Assembly: GCA_047975325.1 (NCBI GenBank) | Contig: JBKEDF010000029.1 | Span: 1 to 6,652, forward strand | Length of the DNA: 6,652 nt | Source of the DNA: JBKEDF01 sp047975325 | Lineage (GTDB): Bacteria > Pseudomonadota > Alphaproteobacteria > Rhodobacterales > Rhodobacteraceae | Direction: 5' to 3' | Shown: piece after piece, positions 6,092 to 6,652 of the stretch | Numbering within the stretch: the stretch's first letter is position 1 | How the letters are laid out: each line of letters opens with the position of its first letter | Translations under genes and position numbers: made by a program | Notes under the pieces: model-generated | What the model was told of the DNA's origin: nothing | The model's input: the letters and a program-made list of their open reading frames with translations, nothing else | The model's database searches: none

Positions 6092-6652
6092 GCTTCGTCA
6101 ATCTGGCGGCCGCCGAAGCCATTTCGGCGCTGAAAGACGCCCATTACAGCTTCCAGCGGGCTACACGCCTGCGGGAAGGCATGGAATGGATGGTGACCGA
6201 CTACTATGCCAAATCCACCCTGCGCCGCCCCTTCGAGGCGCGGGGCCTGCTGGTCACCGGTCCCTCGCGGATCGGCAAGACCACCGAAATCCGCCGACAA
6301 CTTGTCAGTCTGAACGACGGAACCACGAAAATGCCCGATGATCGACCGGCGCGCTTCGTCTCGGTCGTGCTGAAGGGACTGCTGTCCTGGAAGGATCTGG
6401 GCATCCATACCCTGCGCGAGGGTCTGGGCTACCCCGCCGAGGGTCGCCTGACGCAGCGCGAGGTCTGGGATCGCGTCGTAACCCAGGCGCGCGGACAGGG
6501 CGTGATCGGTATCCATTACGACGAATGCCAGCACATCTTCCCGAAAACCACGGGCGAGGCGCGGGCGATGATCCTCGACAGCTTCAAATCGCTGCTGAAG
6601 CAACCGGAATGGCCGCTGATGCTGATCCTTTCCGGCGTCGACAGCCTAGTTC
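6088..6652 (+). CDS. tnsC: TnsC/TniB-type AAA+ ATPase, partial (3' end outside window)
   Basis: The first 188 codons of the regulator ATPase are present and the frame is open at the window edge. Walker A is GPSRIGKTT (58-66), Walker B is VIGIHYDECQH with Asp145-Glu146, and a sensor-1-like strand follows as LILSGVDSL (179-187). TnsC-type proteins form ATP-dependent filaments or rings on target DNA and activate TnsB when linked to TniQ. Only 57 residues precede Walker A, so the N-terminus resembles short TniB/TnsC forms rather than the long N-terminal domain of Tn7 TnsC (555 aa). The start overlaps the tnsB stop by ATGA and has no strong ribosome site of its own, suggesting translation by reinitiation. 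The part that would contact TniQ and the C-terminal helices are beyond the edge. Confidence 0.92.
   Translation, partial: MSFVNLAAAEAISALKDAHYSFQRATRLREGMEWMVTDYYAKSTLRRPFEARGLLVTGPSRIGKTTEIRRQLVSLNDGTTKMPDDRPARFVSVVLKGLLSWKDLGIHTLREGLGYPAEGRLTQREVWDRVVTQARGQGVIGIHYDECQHIFPKTTGEARAMILDSFKSLLKQPEWPLMLILSGVDSLV

Larger units (their letters stand above)
683..6652 (+). mobile_element. Tn7-like transposon, transposition module (right part outside window)
   Basis: A regulator, a TniQ protein, a TnsA-like nuclease subunit, a DDE transposase of the TnsB/Mu type and a TnsC-type AAA+ ATPase lie on one strand with overlapping or near-touching ends. This set defines the Tn7-like superfamily; the TnsA-like gene separates it from Tn5053/Tn402 elements, which have only tniA, tniB and tniQ homologues. 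The order tniQ-tnsA-tnsB-tnsC differs from Tn7 (tnsABCDE). The left boundary is unresolved: it may lie near 441, where a Tn7-terminus-like sequence occurs, or left of the window. The other end, any cargo and any target-site duplication lie outside the window. I see no guide-RNA system in the part present. Confidence 0.8.

Noticed and set aside
1..6652. CRISPR array or guide-RNA module that would make this a CRISPR-associated transposon
   Set aside because: No regularly spaced repeats and no Cas-like protein are visible. Only one end of the element is in the window, so this cannot be excluded for the part beyond it.

Overview
The window looks like the transposition end of a Tn7-like transposon in an alphaproteobacterium, probably of the Rhodobacteraceae type. 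The host assignment is inferred from high-GC codon use and the general look of the proteins; no taxonomic marker gene is present.

Layout. Positions 1-427 hold the 5' part of a minus-strand gene that runs off the left edge. It encodes a protein with one membrane segment that I do not recognise. Positions 428-682 are a 255-base divergent intergenic region that is AT-rich between about 440 and 520. It contains a 12-base match to the termini of Tn7 as I remember them, and several small dyads. Positions 683-940 encode a small DNA-binding protein of the phage Mu Ner (Nlp) type. Positions 941-1161 form a 221-base leader with three dyads and no convincing gene. From 1162 to the right edge lies a tightly packed plus-strand operon: tniQ (661 aa), a TnsA-like endonuclease subunit (252 aa), tnsB (728 aa, DDE transposase) and tnsC (AAA+ ATPase, cut off after 188 codons).

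How the genes work together. The tniQ/tnsA and tnsB/tnsC junctions both overlap as ATGA, and tnsA and tnsB are two bases apart, so the four proteins are almost certainly made together. In the Tn7 scheme, TnsB binds the ends and joins the 3' strands, TnsA cuts the 5' strands, TnsC is the ATP-dependent regulator, and TniQ links the machine to a target site. The Ner-like protein is placed to repress the operon, as Ner does for early transposition genes in Mu.

Points that stand out. The gene order puts tniQ first. TniQ is long and its C-terminal half carries about four helix-turn-helix-like units. The TnsA-like protein keeps the Glu and Asp of the nuclease site but has Phe-Val-Arg where Gln/Glu-x-Lys is expected. 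A Mu-type repressor is paired with a Tn7-type transposase. No CRISPR array, RNA gene or cargo gene that I can identify is visible. The right part of the element lies outside the window.
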